Positions 35,976 through 48,662 of a stretch of 64,000 nucleotides of DNA are shown one piece after another. The notes beneath the pieces are model-generated. The model made no database searches and was not told the origin of the DNA. It worked only from the letters and a program-made list of their open reading frames with translations. A program made the position numbers and the translations under genes. This DNA comes from Rossellomorea marisflavi (GTDB taxonomy: Bacteria > Bacillota > Bacilli > Bacillales > Bacillaceae_B). Every line of letters starts with the position of its first letter. Within the stretch, counting starts at the first letter, position 1. The DNA lies in contig NZ_LGUE01000004.1 of assembly GCF_001274775.1 (NCBI RefSeq), positions 975,147 to 1,039,146 on the forward strand. Direction: 5' to 3'.

Positions 35976-37256
35976 TCAGAATTGTGCTGCTTCCGTGGAA
36001 CCTTTGAGGGCGGTGGTGGAAGAATTCCCGCCTGTAATGACCATGGACACTTCGTCGAAGTACCCGGTCCCGACTTCCCTTTGATGCCTTGTGGCTGAGT
36101 ACCCGTGCACCTCGCTGCCGAATTCCGCTTCCTGGAGTTCAGAGTAGGCGGCCATCCCGCGGTCCTTGTATCCCCTGGCAAGCTCGAACATGCTGTGATT
36201 CAGGGCATGGAAGCCAGCGAGGGTCACGAATTGGAATTTGTAGCCCATGGCTCCGAGCTCCCTCTGGAACTTGGCGATGGTCTCATCGTCCAGCTTCTTC
36301 TTCCAGTTGAAGGACGGGGAACAATTATAGGCAAGGAGTTTTCCTGGATATTGCTCGTGGATGGCTTCTGCAAACCGTCTCGCTTCTTCCAGATTCGGTT
36401 CGGACGTTTCACACCAGATCAGATCGGCAAATGGGGCATACGCGAGACCCCTGCTGATGGCCTGATCCAGTCCCGAACGGGTCCTGAAGAAACCTTCAGG
36501 CGTCCTTTCACCCGTGATGAACGGCGCATCATACGGATCGACATCACTTGTGATCAAGTCGGCGGCGTTGGCATCCGTCCGCGCAATGATGATGGTCGGC
36601 ACCCCTGATACATCGGCTGCAAGCCTGGCGGAAATCAGATTCTTCACAGACGTCTGGGTCGGCAGGAGGACCTTTCCGCCAAGATGGCCGCATTTCTTCT
36701 CAGAAGACAGCTGATCTTCGAAGTGAACGGCCGAAGCCCCTGACTCGATCATGCCCTTCATCAGTTCGAATACATTAAGCTGTCCCCCGAACCCGGCTTC
36801 GGCATCCGCTACGATCGGGACGAACCAGTCGATGGATTCATCTCCCTCCACATAGTGGATCTGATCGGCACGCTGCAGGGCCTGGTTGATCCGCTTGACC
36901 ACGGACGGAACGGAATTGGCGGGATAGAGGCTTTGATCCGGATACATCTGACCGGATAGATTCGCATCCGCCGCTACTTGCCAGCCGCTCAGATAAATGG
37001 CTTTCAGGCCCGCCCTCACCTGCTGGACAGCTTGATTGCCCGTCAGTGCCCCGAGGGCATGGACATACGATTCCTCATGAAGGAGCCTCCAAAGCTTCTC
37101 CGACCCTTTTTTCGCAATCGTATGCTCGATATCCATACTCCCCTTTAACCGGATTACATCTTGGGCCGAGTAGGGCCTGGTGACTCCTTTCCACCTTTCG
37201 TCTCTTTCCCATCCTTCTTGAAGCTCCATTACGCGCTCATTCATCGATCTCGTCAT
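35976..37256 (-). CDS. aceA: Isocitrate lyase AceA
   Basis: 426 residues from the ATG at 37256 (AAAGGAG at 8 nt). It splits isocitrate into glyoxylate and succinate. Signature KKCGHLGGK (187-195) has the catalytic C189; upstream is the [10 protein letters not shown] metal-binding stretch (149-158). Last gene of aceB-aceA, so the organism can grow on acetate or fatty acids through the glyoxylate shunt, which B. subtilis lacks. Confidence 0.96.
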   Translation of the reverse strand: MTRSMNERVMELQEGWERDERWKGVTRPYSAQDVIRLKGSMDIEHTIAKKGSEKLWRLLHEESYVHALGALTGNQAVQQVRAGLKAIYLSGWQVAADANLSGQMYPDQSLYPANSVPSVVKRINQALQRADQIHYVEGDESIDWFVPIVADAEAGFGGQLNVFELMKGMIESGASAVHFEDQLSSEKKCGHLGGKVLLPTQTSVKNLISARLAADVSGVPTIIIARTDANAADLITSDVDPYDAPFITGERTPEGFFRTRSGLDQAISRGLAYAPFADLIWCETSEPNLEEARRFAEAIHEQYPGKLLAYNCSPSFNWKKKLDDETIAKFQRELGAMGYKFQFVTLAGFHALNHSMFELARGYKDRGMAAYSELQEAEFGSEVHGYSATRHQREVGTGYFDEVSMVITGGNSSTTALKGSTEAAQF

Positions 37257-37310
37257 TTTCAACACTCCTTTTTTTGTTTATCCACATGATTATTGTTTCT
37301 CCCATATTCC

Positions 37311-38888
37311 TTAAAGTATGTCATAGCCTTTCAGCGTCAAAAACTCTTCGAACCTATCATTCCGGATCAAATCATCGAACAGTGCCACGGCTTCCGGGAA
37401 GCGCTTCTCCTCATACGCGGTGCCGAATTCGTCTTTGATTCTCGTAAGCTCTTCCTGCTTGATGGCTTCATAGAGTTCCAACGTCAGCTTCCGTCCGTCT
37501 GCCAGGACCCCTTCCGGATGCCTGATCCACTGCCAAAGCTGCGCCCGGGAGATCTCGGCGGTTGCGGCATCCTCCATCAGGTGGTTGATCGGTACTGCCC
37601 CCTGCCCTTTCAGCCAGGCAGCCACATAGCGGATCCCTACGTTGATATTCAGGCGCACCCCGGCTTCCGTGATTGTTCCCTCTGGAAGCTGTAGGAGGTC
37701 CTCCGCTGTGATCTGCAGACCCGTCAGCCGTTTATCCCCGATCTGATTATCCCCGGGCATCTCCCCGTCGAATACATCTTTCGCGACCTGTACCAGTCCG
37801 GGATGCGCGACCCAGGTACCGTCATGTCCATCCCTCGCTTCCCGCTCCTTATCCTGTCGTACCTTCCGGAAAGCTTCCTCGTTCTTTGCGGGATCGCCTT
37901 TAATGGGAATCTGCGCTGCCATTCCTCCTATCGCCGGTGCCCCCCTCCGGTGACAGGTCTTGATCGTCAGCAGGGAGTAGGCCCTCATGAACGGCGCCGT
38001 CATGGTGACGGTGGAGCGGTCGGGAAGGACCCCCCTCGCACGGAATTTTTTGATATAGCTGAAGATATAATCCCAACGCCCACAGTTGAGGCCAGCCGAA
38101 TGCTCTTTCAGTTCATAGAGGATTTCATCCATTTCAAACGCAGCGGTGATGGTTTCGATCAGGACCGTTGCTTTGATCGTCCCCCTCGGCAGTCCGACCG
38201 CCTTCTGGGAAAAGATGAACACATCATTCCAGAAGCGGGCCTCCTGGTGACTTTCAAGCTTGGGAAGGTAGAAGAATGGTCCCCTTCCGGTGGCGGCAAG
38301 CTTCGGGCCGCTGTGGAAGAGATGCAAACCGAAATCCACCAGGCCAGCGGAGAGAGGTTCACCATCCAGCTCAATATGCTTCTCCACCAGGTGCATCCCC
38401 CTCGGTCTGACGATGAGAACGGCCCCTTCCCCGTTGAGGCGATACTCTTTTCCGCCGGGCTGGCTGTAGTGGATTGAACCGTTTACGGCATCCCGCAGAT
38501 TGACTTGCCCTTCCATGACATTCTGCCATGTCGGAGATGTCGCATCCTCCAGGCAGGCCATGAAGCAATTCGCACCGGAGTTCAAAGCATTGATCATCAT
38601 CTTGCGATCGACCGGCCCGGTGATTTCCACCCGGCGATCTTTCAAGGCTTCCGGCAGTTCATCTACTGTCCAGGCAAGCTTGCGGATATGCTCCGTCTCG
38701 TCCAGGAAACCTGGTGATCCCCCTTCATCAAACCGTTTTTGACGATTCAACCTTGCTTCAAGCAGTTCCTTCCTCCTTTGACCGAAACGCCTTTCCAGCT
38801 GTTCCAGAAATCCCAGTGCTTCATCTGTGAGGATCTCTTTGTATGATCCCTCTCCCTTTATTCTCATGCCTACCACTTTGGTGTCCAT
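37311..38888 (-). CDS. aceB: Malate synthase A AceB
   Basis: 525 residues. It condenses glyoxylate with acetyl-CoA to malate. The isoform A TIM-barrel pattern is visible (MINALNSGANCFMACLEDATSPTW near 97-120, a PRGMHL strand near 159-164, and ATVLIETITAAFEMDEILYEL near 245-265), with the catalytic Glu/Asp in the barrel. It precedes aceA by 54 nt, and two palindromes in its promoter region suggest regulation. Confidence 0.95.
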   Translation of the reverse strand: MDTKVVGMRIKGEGSYKEILTDEALGFLEQLERRFGQRRKELLEARLNRQKRFDEGGSPGFLDETEHIRKLAWTVDELPEALKDRRVEITGPVDRKMMINALNSGANCFMACLEDATSPTWQNVMEGQVNLRDAVNGSIHYSQPGGKEYRLNGEGAVLIVRPRGMHLVEKHIELDGEPLSAGLVDFGLHLFHSGPKLAATGRGPFFYLPKLESHQEARFWNDVFIFSQKAVGLPRGTIKATVLIETITAAFEMDEILYELKEHSAGLNCGRWDYIFSYIKKFRARGVLPDRSTVTMTAPFMRAYSLLTIKTCHRRGAPAIGGMAAQIPIKGDPAKNEEAFRKVRQDKEREARDGHDGTWVAHPGLVQVAKDVFDGEMPGDNQIGDKRLTGLQITAEDLLQLPEGTITEAGVRLNINVGIRYVAAWLKGQGAVPINHLMEDAATAEISRAQLWQWIRHPEGVLADGRKLTLELYEAIKQEELTRIKDEFGTAYEEKRFPEAVALFDDLIRNDRFEEFLTLKGYDIL

Positions 38889-38911
38889 CCCTGCTCATCA
38901 CACCTTCCACT

Positions 38912-38930
38912 CTGTATTGTTATAATACAG
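38912..38930. promoter_or_regulatory. Inverted repeat upstream of aceB, copy 1
   Basis: CTGTATT-GTTAT-AATACAG, a perfect 7-bp inverted repeat with a 5-nt spacer, 24 bp before the aceB start. Candidate operator; the protein is unknown. Confidence 0.55.
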
Positions 38931-38953
38931 TTTATTTAATATGATTGTATTGT

Positions 38954-38973
38954 ATAACAGATAATTCTGTTAT
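38954..38973. promoter_or_regulatory. Inverted repeat upstream of aceB, copy 2
   Basis: ATAACAG-ATAATT-CTGTTAT, a perfect 7-bp inverted repeat, 23 bp beyond copy 1. The two repeats share (in inverse) the ACAG half-site pattern, suggesting paired binding of one regulator. Confidence 0.55.
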
Positions 38974-39020
38974 GGAACACCTTTTTACTGCTTATCGTTC
39001 GACAATTCTCGCAGCACACG

Positions 39021-39049
39021 AAAAAACCCCGCCTTTACAGGACGGGGTT
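39021..39049 (-). terminator. Intrinsic terminator after camS
   Basis: Minus strand AACCCCG-T-CC...GG-C-GGGGTT hairpin followed by TTTTTT, seven nucleotides past the camS stop. Confidence 0.88.
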
Positions 39050-39055
39050 GAGGGT

Positions 39056-40207
39056 TCATTCATAGATATGGACGTAGGTTTCCTTGCTTCCTTTTTTCTT
39101 CACGATGAGGGCTTCAGGCCCGTCGGAAGAGGAGATGGTTAATTTCATGTCCCAACCTTCGGGCACATGTTTCGTGATCATAGAGGCCAGATGCTGGGCA
39201 AATCCGATGGTTTCAGTCTTCCCTTCAAAGGTGAGGGCGACTTCAAAATCCATCTTTGCCAGTTTATCATCTTCATATAGTGCCTGGCCGGTCAAACCGG
39301 TGTACACCGGGAAGTAATCCTCCACGTCATCTTTCAGGGTCTTGAAGACTTTGTAATCATTCGGATGGGCATCGGCCGCTTCGGGGGAAGGGAAGAGATA
39401 ATGGCTTTCATTGACATCCTTCCAATCCTGGATCGAGTCCTCTCCGTTCCCTGCCACGGAATAGGCGAAGAAATGACCTGGTACACGTTCGTCTTTCGGC
39501 GCCTGCTTATAAAGGGCAATCATGATCGGGGCGTTTTTGAGCCCGTCTTTCTGACGGAGGCGTTTTACGACCTCTTCGGCCATCTTCATTCCCTGCTGCT
39601 TCAGCTCGTCATTGCTGATATTCTTGACGGTCCTGGCTCCGCTGGACATATTCGTCTCATACTGGACCGAGTTCAGGGAGAGGGCAATCACAACCCCACC
39701 AAGCCGGACTTTATCCCCTTCGGTCTTCATGAGGTAGTTGTGTTCCACAAGGTGGGCGAGGTAGATCGGTTCAGTCTCGCCATCCTCCTGGACGGGGTTG
39801 AGCCCGATATTCTCGGACTCCTTCATCTTCTTATCCTTCAGCTGCTTGCTCGTATATTTACGCTGCAGCCAGCTGTCGACGGTTTCCTTATCGAGGTATT
39901 TCCCTTCTTTGAAGAAATACTCGTCTGTCGGAAATTGATTCTGGGCTACCCGCATAAGCCCCGTCTCGATCTCATTGATATCATAGCGTGATCCGAGGTC
40001 GTTCACCACAACGCCGCGGGTTTCACTGGTTTCATACGGCAGCATCGTCTTGTAATAGTCTTCCGAAATTTGAAAGCTCGGTATGATCGCTTTCTCTCCT
40101 TCGTCGGATTTGTTCTCCTGAACCACCTGATCCTGCTTCTCAAACGTCGGTGCACATCCTCCCAGTAGGAACAGTACGGAGAGAGCGGCCACGATTCCTT
40201 TTTTCAT
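39056..40207 (-). CDS. yerH: CamS-family lipoprotein (YerH)
   Basis: 383 residues. It begins with a lipoprotein signal (hydrophobic to residue ~16, lipobox LGGC with C18), then a CamS domain as in the enterococcal/staphylococcal sex-pheromone precursor family. It therefore sits on the outer face of the membrane. The function of Bacillus YerH is unknown. It follows ligA by 15 nt at the end of the pcrB-pcrA-ligA-yerH group, the same order as in B. subtilis. Confidence 0.9.
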   Translation of the reverse strand: MKKGIVAALSVLFLLGGCAPTFEKQDQVVQENKSDEGEKAIIPSFQISEDYYKTMLPYETSETRGVVVNDLGSRYDINEIETGLMRVAQNQFPTDEYFFKEGKYLDKETVDSWLQRKYTSKQLKDKKMKESENIGLNPVQEDGETEPIYLAHLVEHNYLMKTEGDKVRLGGVVIALSLNSVQYETNMSSGARTVKNISNDELKQQGMKMAEEVVKRLRQKDGLKNAPIMIALYKQAPKDERVPGHFFAYSVAGNGEDSIQDWKDVNESHYLFPSPEAADAHPNDYKVFKTLKDDVEDYFPVYTGLTGQALYEDDKLAKMDFEVALTFEGKTETIGFAQHLASMITKHVPEGWDMKLTISSSDGPEALIVKKKGSKETYVHIYE

Positions 40208-40222
40208 TCGTTGCTACACCTC

Positions 40223-42244
<2,022 letters not shown>

Positions 42245-42264
42245 TCAGACGATTTTTAGGTTGT

Positions 42265-44478
42265 TCATACTTTTTCAATCGGGGCGAATTTCGCCAGGAG
42301 GCGCTTGATGCCCGTCGGACTCGGGAAGGCGATGTCGAGTTCGACGCCGTCACCGGAGCCTTTTACGCTGACCACGGTGCCTGTTCCCCATTTTTTATGC
42401 TGTGCTTTATCGCCGACCTGCCAGCTTGCAGCAGCCCCTCCGGATGCCGGTGCCGGACGTGAAACCGGTTTTCTCGGTGCCGGACGCGCAGCCGGGCGTG
42501 ATGACTGGAAGGAGATGGCGCTTTTCTTCTCGGTCACCACGTTATCCAGCAAATCTGCCGGGATTTCATTGATGAATCGCGAAACGGGATTCATCTTTGT
42601 CTGCCCGAAGAGGGTACGCATCTGGGCATTCGAAATATACAGTTCTTCCTCGGCACGGGTGATACCGACATACGCAAGCCTGCGCTCTTCCTCCATCTCG
42701 TCTTCTTCCATAAGGGAACGACTGTGGGGAAATACCCCTTCTTCCATCCCCATCAGGAAGACGACAGGGAACTCAAGTCCCTTCGCCGCATGGAGCGTCA
42801 TGAGGATGACGGAATCCTTCGGCTTATCATCTTCATCCAGCTTGTCGATATCGGCCACAAGGGCAAGGTCGGTCAGGAAGGCCACAAGGCTCTTATCCTC
42901 ATTCGACTTCTCAAACTCCTTGGTTACAGACAGGAACTCGTCCAAGTTCTCGAGGCGGCTTTGGGATTCAATGGATTTCTCTGCCTTCAGCATGTCGTTG
43001 TATCCCGACTTATCTAGGATCTCTTCCACGAGTTCCGTGACGGACAGATACTCCTGCATTCCTGTATAGCCTTTGATCATTTCCTTGAATTCAATCACGG
43101 CTTTTGTGATTTTCGGGCTCAACCCGATGAAATCGGCTTCTTCAAGGGCCGTGAACATGGAAATATCATGGTCCTGTGCATATCTGGCAATCTTATCGAG
43201 TGACGTCGCCCCCACTCCCCGTTTCGGTACGTTGATGACCCTTTGCAGGCTGATGTCATCATCAGGGTTCGAAATGAGACGCAGATAGGCCAGGATGTCC
43301 TTGATCTCTTTACGATCATAGAACTTGATTCCGCCGACGATGGCGTATTCAATATTGGACTTGAGGAGAACTTCCTCCATGACACGGGACTGTGCATTGG
43401 TCCGGTACAGGATGGCAAAGTCGGAGTATTTCCGCTTTCCTGCATCCACCATTTCCTTGATTTTACCCGTTACGAACTGAGCTTCGGACTGTTCCGTATC
43501 CGCTCTGAAATATGAAATCTTCTCACCGTCATGGTTCTCCGTCCACAGGTTCTTCGGCTTCCGGTTCGAGTTCTTCTGGATGACTTCGTTCGCCGCCTGG
43601 AGGATCCGCTTCGTCGAGCGGTAATTCTGCTCGAGGAGGATGACTTTTGCCCTCGGATAATCCTTCTCGAAGGATAGGATATTGGCAATGTCGGCACCGC
43701 GCCATTTATAAATGGACTGATCGGAATCACCGACGACACATAGATTCTGGAAGCGCGACGCCATGAGCTTGACGAGCATGTACTGGGCCCTGTTCGTATC
43801 CTGATACTCGTCCACATGGATATATTGGAATTTCCGCTGATAGAATTCAAGCACTTCCGGCACCCTTTGGAACAGCTGGATCGTCGTCATGATCAGATCA
43901 TCGAAGTCGAGCGCCTGATTCTTCCTGAGGCGTCTCTGGTATTCCGTATAAACGTCGGAAACGACCTGATCATAATAGCTCCCTGCGTTCTTCGCGAACT
44001 CTTCGGGAGGGATCAGTTCATTCTTCGCTGAGCTGATCGAGCCGAGGATCGATCGTGGATCGAATTTCTTCGGATCGATGTTTCGGTCCTTCAGGATCGA
44101 CTTGATGACTGACTGTTGATCCGTCGTATCGAGGATCGTGAAGTTTCGGTTGATGCCGATCCGGTCGATATCCCTTCTGAGGATCCGTACACACATGCTG
44201 TGGAAGGTGGAAATCCAGATACTCTCAGACGCACCCCCGAGAATATTCGTGATCCGCTCCTTCATCTCCCTTGCCGCTTTATTCGTAAACGTGATGGCCA
44301 GTATATTATAAGGATTGACTCCTTTTTCCACCATCAGATAGGCGATCCGGTGGGTCAACACCCTCGTCTTCCCGGAGCCTGCACCTGCCATGATCAACAG
44401 AGGCCCATCGGTCGCCTTTACGGCTTCTGCCTGCTGTGGATTCATCCCGTTCAATAATCGATCAGTCAAAAATTGCAT
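42265..44478 (-). CDS. pcrA: ATP-dependent DNA helicase PcrA
   Basis: 737 residues from the ATG at 44478, where the sequence aligns with the B. subtilis start. Superfamily 1A 3'-5' helicase: Walker A AGAGSGKT (31-38), [15 protein letters not shown], motif [14 protein letters not shown] (near 226), [13 protein letters not shown], and [14 protein letters not shown] (about 568). A basic Pro/Ala-rich linker near 665-690 leads to the C-terminal Tudor-like RNA polymerase-interacting domain ([18 protein letters not shown]). Roles in replication restart and plasmid replication. Confidence 0.96.
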   Translation of the reverse strand: MQFLTDRLLNGMNPQQAEAVKATDGPLLIMAGAGSGKTRVLTHRIAYLMVEKGVNPYNILAITFTNKAAREMKERITNILGGASESIWISTFHSMCVRILRRDIDRIGINRNFTILDTTDQQSVIKSILKDRNIDPKKFDPRSILGSISSAKNELIPPEEFAKNAGSYYDQVVSDVYTEYQRRLRKNQALDFDDLIMTTIQLFQRVPEVLEFYQRKFQYIHVDEYQDTNRAQYMLVKLMASRFQNLCVVGDSDQSIYKWRGADIANILSFEKDYPRAKVILLEQNYRSTKRILQAANEVIQKNSNRKPKNLWTENHDGEKISYFRADTEQSEAQFVTGKIKEMVDAGKRKYSDFAILYRTNAQSRVMEEVLLKSNIEYAIVGGIKFYDRKEIKDILAYLRLISNPDDDISLQRVINVPKRGVGATSLDKIARYAQDHDISMFTALEEADFIGLSPKITKAVIEFKEMIKGYTGMQEYLSVTELVEEILDKSGYNDMLKAEKSIESQSRLENLDEFLSVTKEFEKSNEDKSLVAFLTDLALVADIDKLDEDDKPKDSVILMTLHAAKGLEFPVVFLMGMEEGVFPHSRSLMEEDEMEEERRLAYVGITRAEEELYISNAQMRTLFGQTKMNPVSRFINEIPADLLDNVVTEKKSAISFQSSRPAARPAPRKPVSRPAPASGGAAASWQVGDKAQHKKWGTGTVVSVKGSGDGVELDIAFPSPTGIKRLLAKFAPIEKV

Positions 44479-44552
44479 TCTCTTCACCACCATAACGAAC
44501 ATACGTTCTATTTTTTTATCATTATACTTTATGCTAAGGCCAATGGCTACTT

Positions 44553-45239
44553 TTATCCTTTTACAGCTTTCACGGTTTTGAGCGCTTCTTTCAGATTATC
44601 ATACACGGCATTGCCGACCACGATCACATCGGCGATGTCCGCCATCTCCTTTGCCTGACGGGCATTCGAGATGCCCCCGCCGTAGAAGAACGTCGTCTCA
44701 TTCAGGGCGTCGCTCACTTCTTTGACCGTATCGAGATCCCCGTACATACCACTGTACTCCAAGTAGAAGATCGGCAGATGGAACATCTCTTCGGCCATGC
44801 GGGCATAGGCCGCTGCATCTTCAGCATCGAGGGCGCCTGTTGCGCCGGTCAGCTGTGCCGCCTTGCAGTCGGGGTTCATGATGCAGTATCCTTCCACCAG
44901 GATCTCCTCCCAGTTCATGATTTCTCCGTATTCCTTCACGGCTTGATGATGCAGTCCCGTCACCCAATCGGTGTCCGAACTGTTCAAGACCATGGGGATG
45001 AAATACAAGTCGAATCCCGGTGTCAGGGATTCCATATTCGATACTTCAAGGATACAGGGAACCGTATAGCGCCGCACACGAGCCATCAAATCCAGGACAT
45101 TCTCAAGGGTCACACCGTCCGTCCCCCCTACCAGGATGGCATCGGTCCCGGATTCACAGATGGCCTCAAGCTCTCCATCTTCTATGGTTTTGTTCGGATC
45201 TAATTTAAACACATGGCTCCACTGCCGGACATCATACAT
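44553..45239 (-). CDS. pcrB: Heptaprenylglyceryl phosphate synthase PcrB
   Basis: 228 residues, exactly as B. subtilis PcrB. It joins heptaprenyl diphosphate to sn-glycerol-1-phosphate, making an archaeal-type ether lipid found in Bacillus. TIM-barrel landmarks: [11 protein letters not shown] (35-45), EVSNMESL (64-71), [11 protein letters not shown] (79-89), [10 protein letters not shown] and the phosphate-binding FFYGGGISN near 190. Immediately upstream of pcrA. Confidence 0.95.
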   Translation of the reverse strand: MYDVRQWSHVFKLDPNKTIEDGELEAICESGTDAILVGGTDGVTLENVLDLMARVRRYTVPCILEVSNMESLTPGFDLYFIPMVLNSSDTDWVTGLHHQAVKEYGEIMNWEEILVEGYCIMNPDCKAAQLTGATGALDAEDAAAYARMAEEMFHLPIFYLEYSGMYGDLDTVKEVSDALNETTFFYGGGISNARQAKEMADIADVIVVGNAVYDNLKEALKTVKAVKG

Positions 45240-45346
45240 ACTGTCGTTCCTCCATTCATTCTTCCATCTAACGTATTATATCATTTACGGACAGGCATCG
45301 CATACCATCGTCGGCTGTAAAAAAGTTGAAGGAATCACCCGCCGGA

Positions 45347-45380
45347 CAAAAAAAGAAAGACGGCTGCAATCAGCTGTCTT
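45347..45380 (-). terminator. Intrinsic terminator of yerC
   Basis: AAGAC-A-GCTG-ATTG-CAGC-C-GTCTT followed by TCTTTTTTTG on the minus strand; the stop codon of yerC lies in the first arm. Confidence 0.85.
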
Positions 45381-45684
45381 CCTCTGTATCATCTTTTTTA
45401 TGAACGCGGTCGAGTACAAGTTGATACGTATCATTCCCGTAATTCAAGCAGCGTTTGACACGTGAGATGGTGGCGGTACTGGCACCGGTCTCCGTTTCGA
45501 TTTTATGATAGGTATTCCCGTCCTGAAGCATGCGTGCCACCTCAAGGCGCTGAGCAAGTGATTGAATTTCATTGATGGTACAAAGGTCATCGAAGAAACG
45601 ATAGCACTCTTCCAGATCCTGAAGTGAAAGGACAGCATTGAAGAGCTGATCGAGCTCTTTGCCCCTAAGTTTATTGATTTGCAT
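45370..45684 (-). CDS. yerC: YerC/YecD family TrpR-like DNA-binding protein
   Basis: 104 residues, one TrpR-like helix-turn-helix domain (LAQRLEVARMLQDGNTYHKIE then ATISRVKRCLNYG, about 43-85). Families of this type are small dimeric regulators; target in Bacillus not clear. It has its own terminator and follows yerB, matching the B. subtilis yerA-yerB-yerC order. Ligand-binding residues cannot be judged. Confidence 0.9.
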   Translation of the reverse strand: MQINKLRGKELDQLFNAVLSLQDLEECYRFFDDLCTINEIQSLAQRLEVARMLQDGNTYHKIETETGASTATISRVKRCLNYGNDTYQLVLDRVHKKDDTEEDS

Positions 45685-45740
45685 AATGGTATACTCCTTT
45701 ATTTGCTAAAAATTAGTGCCGTAACGCGCAGAGAAGAAGA

Positions 45741-46760
45741 TCATCTGCCTTCTTCATAGGATACGGCTTCCGACAGTCCCGGGGAATCGGGGATCACAGA
45801 GATCCACGTGTGGCCCGGGTGGAAAGGAATCGGTTTTCCGTCCTGATAAGGGAGGATGCGCCCCCCGTCGTTCTTCCAGTTGACGTCCCGGCGGATGCCA
45901 TCCTGGATGAGGTAAGCCTTCCCTCCGCTTTCGAAGTCGATCATCCGCCTGCCCGAGGTGTCGACGACCTCATGACGCGCTTGGATGATCAGCAGATTCT
46001 CGATGAGGACGGGGTCCTTTGTTCCGTCATCCACGGTTTGGTCGCCTGCTGAATACCGTTCATATTTGCCTTCATCCCTATTATAGATGAAAGTGGAATC
46101 GAACGAAGGATCCTGATAGGACACCATGACGGAGCCTGCAACCTTCCCTTTTGCCGGATCATCCGAAAAAGCGAGATTCTTGGGTGGGGCGGAAAGGTCA
46201 TACCCCAGATCGTCGGCACCCTTCTTGATGTTCTCGAACGTGATATAGGAATTATGGGGTGCCTTCCGTGAGCTTGCCCGTTTGAACAATGTACCATCAT
46301 AGCTGATACCATTCAGGTTATCAACAGCGCCGCCCTGAAGGATCTTTTTCGCATCAGGTGAATAACCATGTGCAATGAACAGACTGTCATACCCCTTTGC
46401 AAGACTGATATAATAATCCCTTGCACTCCTTACAGGACCTACATTCTCAGGCCTTTCACTCTGAAAGATGGCCAAAAATCGCGTAATATTCCCTTCGGCG
46501 AGGATTTCATAGACGATATCCGCCTGGGATAAGCCTGATTGCGGTCTTGCCTTCGGATGATTATTGATCATGACGGCGATGGACCTGCCGTTTCCTTCAT
46601 CCTGGACTTCCCCTGTTAAAGGGGAGTGGGACTCAGCACCTGTCTTGTCTTCTGATACTGGGACGGCATCTTCGTTGTCAGTCGGATTCGTTGGCTGATT
46701 TGAGCTGCATGCGACAAGTGTGAGCACGCTTATGGCAATGGCCATGAAACGAACAAGCAT
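45741..46760 (-). CDS. yerB: YerB-like DUF3048 lipoprotein
   Basis: 339 residues from the ATG at 46760. Signal peptide with lipobox LVAC (C18), then an Asn/Asp/Glu-rich linker and the DUF3048 N- and C-terminal domains (HPKARPQSGLSQADIVYEILAEGNITRFLAIFQ..., VGPVRSARDYYISLA...). Likely lipid-anchored on the cell surface; function unknown. Lies between yerC and yerA. Confidence 0.92.
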   Translation of the reverse strand: MLVRFMAIAISVLTLVACSSNQPTNPTDNEDAVPVSEDKTGAESHSPLTGEVQDEGNGRSIAVMINNHPKARPQSGLSQADIVYEILAEGNITRFLAIFQSERPENVGPVRSARDYYISLAKGYDSLFIAHGYSPDAKKILQGGAVDNLNGISYDGTLFKRASSRKAPHNSYITFENIKKGADDLGYDLSAPPKNLAFSDDPAKGKVAGSVMVSYQDPSFDSTFIYNRDEGKYERYSAGDQTVDDGTKDPVLIENLLIIQARHEVVDTSGRRMIDFESGGKAYLIQDGIRRDVNWKNDGGRILPYQDGKPIPFHPGHTWISVIPDSPGLSEAVSYEEGR

Positions 46761-46803
46761 GCTGAACACCCCTATTTTATTAAAATGAACTTACTTTCAT
46801 ATT

Positions 46804-48543
46804 TTAACGCATTATCGTCGGAAAGAGTACCGTTTTATTCATGACATCATAGATTCCTTTCGGTGTGACCCGGATGTACGGAAGATGGGTCGACTGCAGG
46901 AAGAGCAGGGTATAGATCGGATCGGCAAACGTATAGCCCCTCTCTATCAGGGCCTCTTTCAGTGCCTTTTCTTCCCCGATCAATTCAGGCATCTCCTTGT
47001 CGGAGAGGATCCCGCTCAATGGAAGGGGAATTTCCTGGACGACTTCCCCGTGTTCCGTCAGGACGATGCCTCCGCCCAGCTCCTTCATGCGGTTGAACGC
47101 CGCAATCATGTCGGGCTTGCTCTTCCCGATGACGATGATATCCCCTGTATTGGAGTAAGACGACGCAAACCCCATCACAGAGTGAGCGAACCCTTTGATC
47201 ATCGTCGAGATCCTCCACTTCCCTCCGCGGTCGAGCATGAGGAGAAAGGATTCATCGTGCTCCGTAGAGAGTACATCCTGGGACGGATTGATCGCGATGG
47301 AATACGGCTTCGTAATGACGTCATTGACCATTTCGATTCCGAACGGCATGGAGAACTGCATATCATCATATCCTGCCTCCCAGTTGAGATCGAGGGGCTT
47401 GAACCCATTGGACGACCAAGGGATGACGGTATCCTCTTTCACCGGTTCCCCGTCCTTCAGTACCCACTTCCCTTTCGCCAGCACCGAAACAGGTGTCGCA
47501 TCGTCCTTCTTCTTAAGGAAGTTGATGTTGGCCACGCGTCCCGTCGCAATCATTCCATGAAGATGTCCGATCCCGTAATGCCTGGCCGCATTATAGCTCG
47601 CCATGTTGAACGCTTCGACTTCAGGGATGCCGCTTTCGATGGCCATATTGATCAAGCCGTTCATCACACCATCTTCGTAAAAGGCCGGAGTAGACCCATC
47701 CGTCGTGAATAGGAGGGAATCATATGTGTCGATTCCCTGCTCCTTCAGTCCTTCCAGTAAAACCGGCAAATCCGGTCGGATGGACGAGTGCCTCAAGGTG
47801 ACCGTCAGCCCTTGGAGAAGGCGCTTATACACGTCTTCGCCGGTCATGGATTCATGATCTCCATCAATCCCGAGAAGGCGAAGCTTCGCGATCGTCTTAT
47901 CCGAAGCACCCGGCAGATGGCCTTCCACGGCCTTGCCCATCCGCTTCGCTTCCTGCATCCAGTGAAGAATGAGATCATCCCCCTCAAGGAGGCGCGGCCA
48001 GGCCGTCAGTTCCCCACCCTGGATGACAGCATCATGCTCCAGCCAGGATTTCACTTCCCGATTCGAGAATGTCGTTTCTTCCTGGACCATCTCTGTTTGT
48101 GAATCGAACCGTGTCCACCAGTACATGGTCACGGGTAGTTTTTTGAGCTCTTTCAATAAAGTAAACGCTTTCTTTTTTCCTGATAATAAAAACATCATCA
48201 GATTGTCGTTGATAAATGTCGTTGTTCCCGTCTGAGATGCATATTTGGTGAAAGTCTGGGGATTATAAAGCTGAAACGGGTGAACATGCGGTTCGATGTA
48301 TCCCGGAACAAGATAGTGGGAGCGGCAATCGATGATCTCGCAGTCCGATGTATGTTCCGGCAGGCGGTCTCCGGCATATACGATGCGGTCGCGGTCGATC
48401 CAGATATGGCCCTCAACCCATTTCTTGAGAGTCGAATGTAGGTATGTGGCATTCTTCAGGAGCATGCTGGGGGAGCGCTGACCATCCAGCACCTGTACAT
48501 GTTCTCTCAGCTCTTTGTTCTTCCATCTGTAGCGTTGTTCCAA
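46804..48543 (-). CDS. yerA: Adenine deaminase-like amidohydrolase YerA
   Basis: 579 residues with a TTG start (48543): GAGGAG is 8 nt upstream, and the length then matches B. subtilis YerA (580). The AdeC-type amidohydrolase barrel starts at PGYIEPHVHP (metal-ligand pair H86/H88). The VEGHLPGA and LRHSSIRPD segments also fit the family. YerA is a paralogue of AdeC, and its real substrate is not established. Next to the purine operon, which suggests purine salvage or nucleoside degradation. Confidence 0.85.
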   Translation of the reverse strand: MEQRYRWKNKELREHVQVLDGQRSPSMLLKNATYLHSTLKKWVEGHIWIDRDRIVYAGDRLPEHTSDCEIIDCRSHYLVPGYIEPHVHPFQLYNPQTFTKYASQTGTTTFINDNLMMFLLSGKKKAFTLLKELKKLPVTMYWWTRFDSQTEMVQEETTFSNREVKSWLEHDAVIQGGELTAWPRLLEGDDLILHWMQEAKRMGKAVEGHLPGASDKTIAKLRLLGIDGDHESMTGEDVYKRLLQGLTVTLRHSSIRPDLPVLLEGLKEQGIDTYDSLLFTTDGSTPAFYEDGVMNGLINMAIESGIPEVEAFNMASYNAARHYGIGHLHGMIATGRVANINFLKKKDDATPVSVLAKGKWVLKDGEPVKEDTVIPWSSNGFKPLDLNWEAGYDDMQFSMPFGIEMVNDVITKPYSIAINPSQDVLSTEHDESFLLMLDRGGKWRISTMIKGFAHSVMGFASSYSNTGDIIVIGKSKPDMIAAFNRMKELGGGIVLTEHGEVVQEIPLPLSGILSDKEMPELIGEEKALKEALIERGYTFADPIYTLLFLQSTHLPYIRVTPKGIYDVMNKTVLFPTIMR

Positions 48544-48662
48544 TGTGAACACTCCTCTAGTGGAATGATAATAGTATAGTTCCCATGCTAACATATTTTA
48601 CTATTTAACGCAGTAAAGGTTTAAACAATTATGTGAATTTTACACTCAAGGAGATGAAGGAA

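Noticed and set aside
46885..47712. Plus-strand 275-codon open frame opposite yerA
   Set aside because: Shadow frame caused by codon composition of the minus-strand gene.
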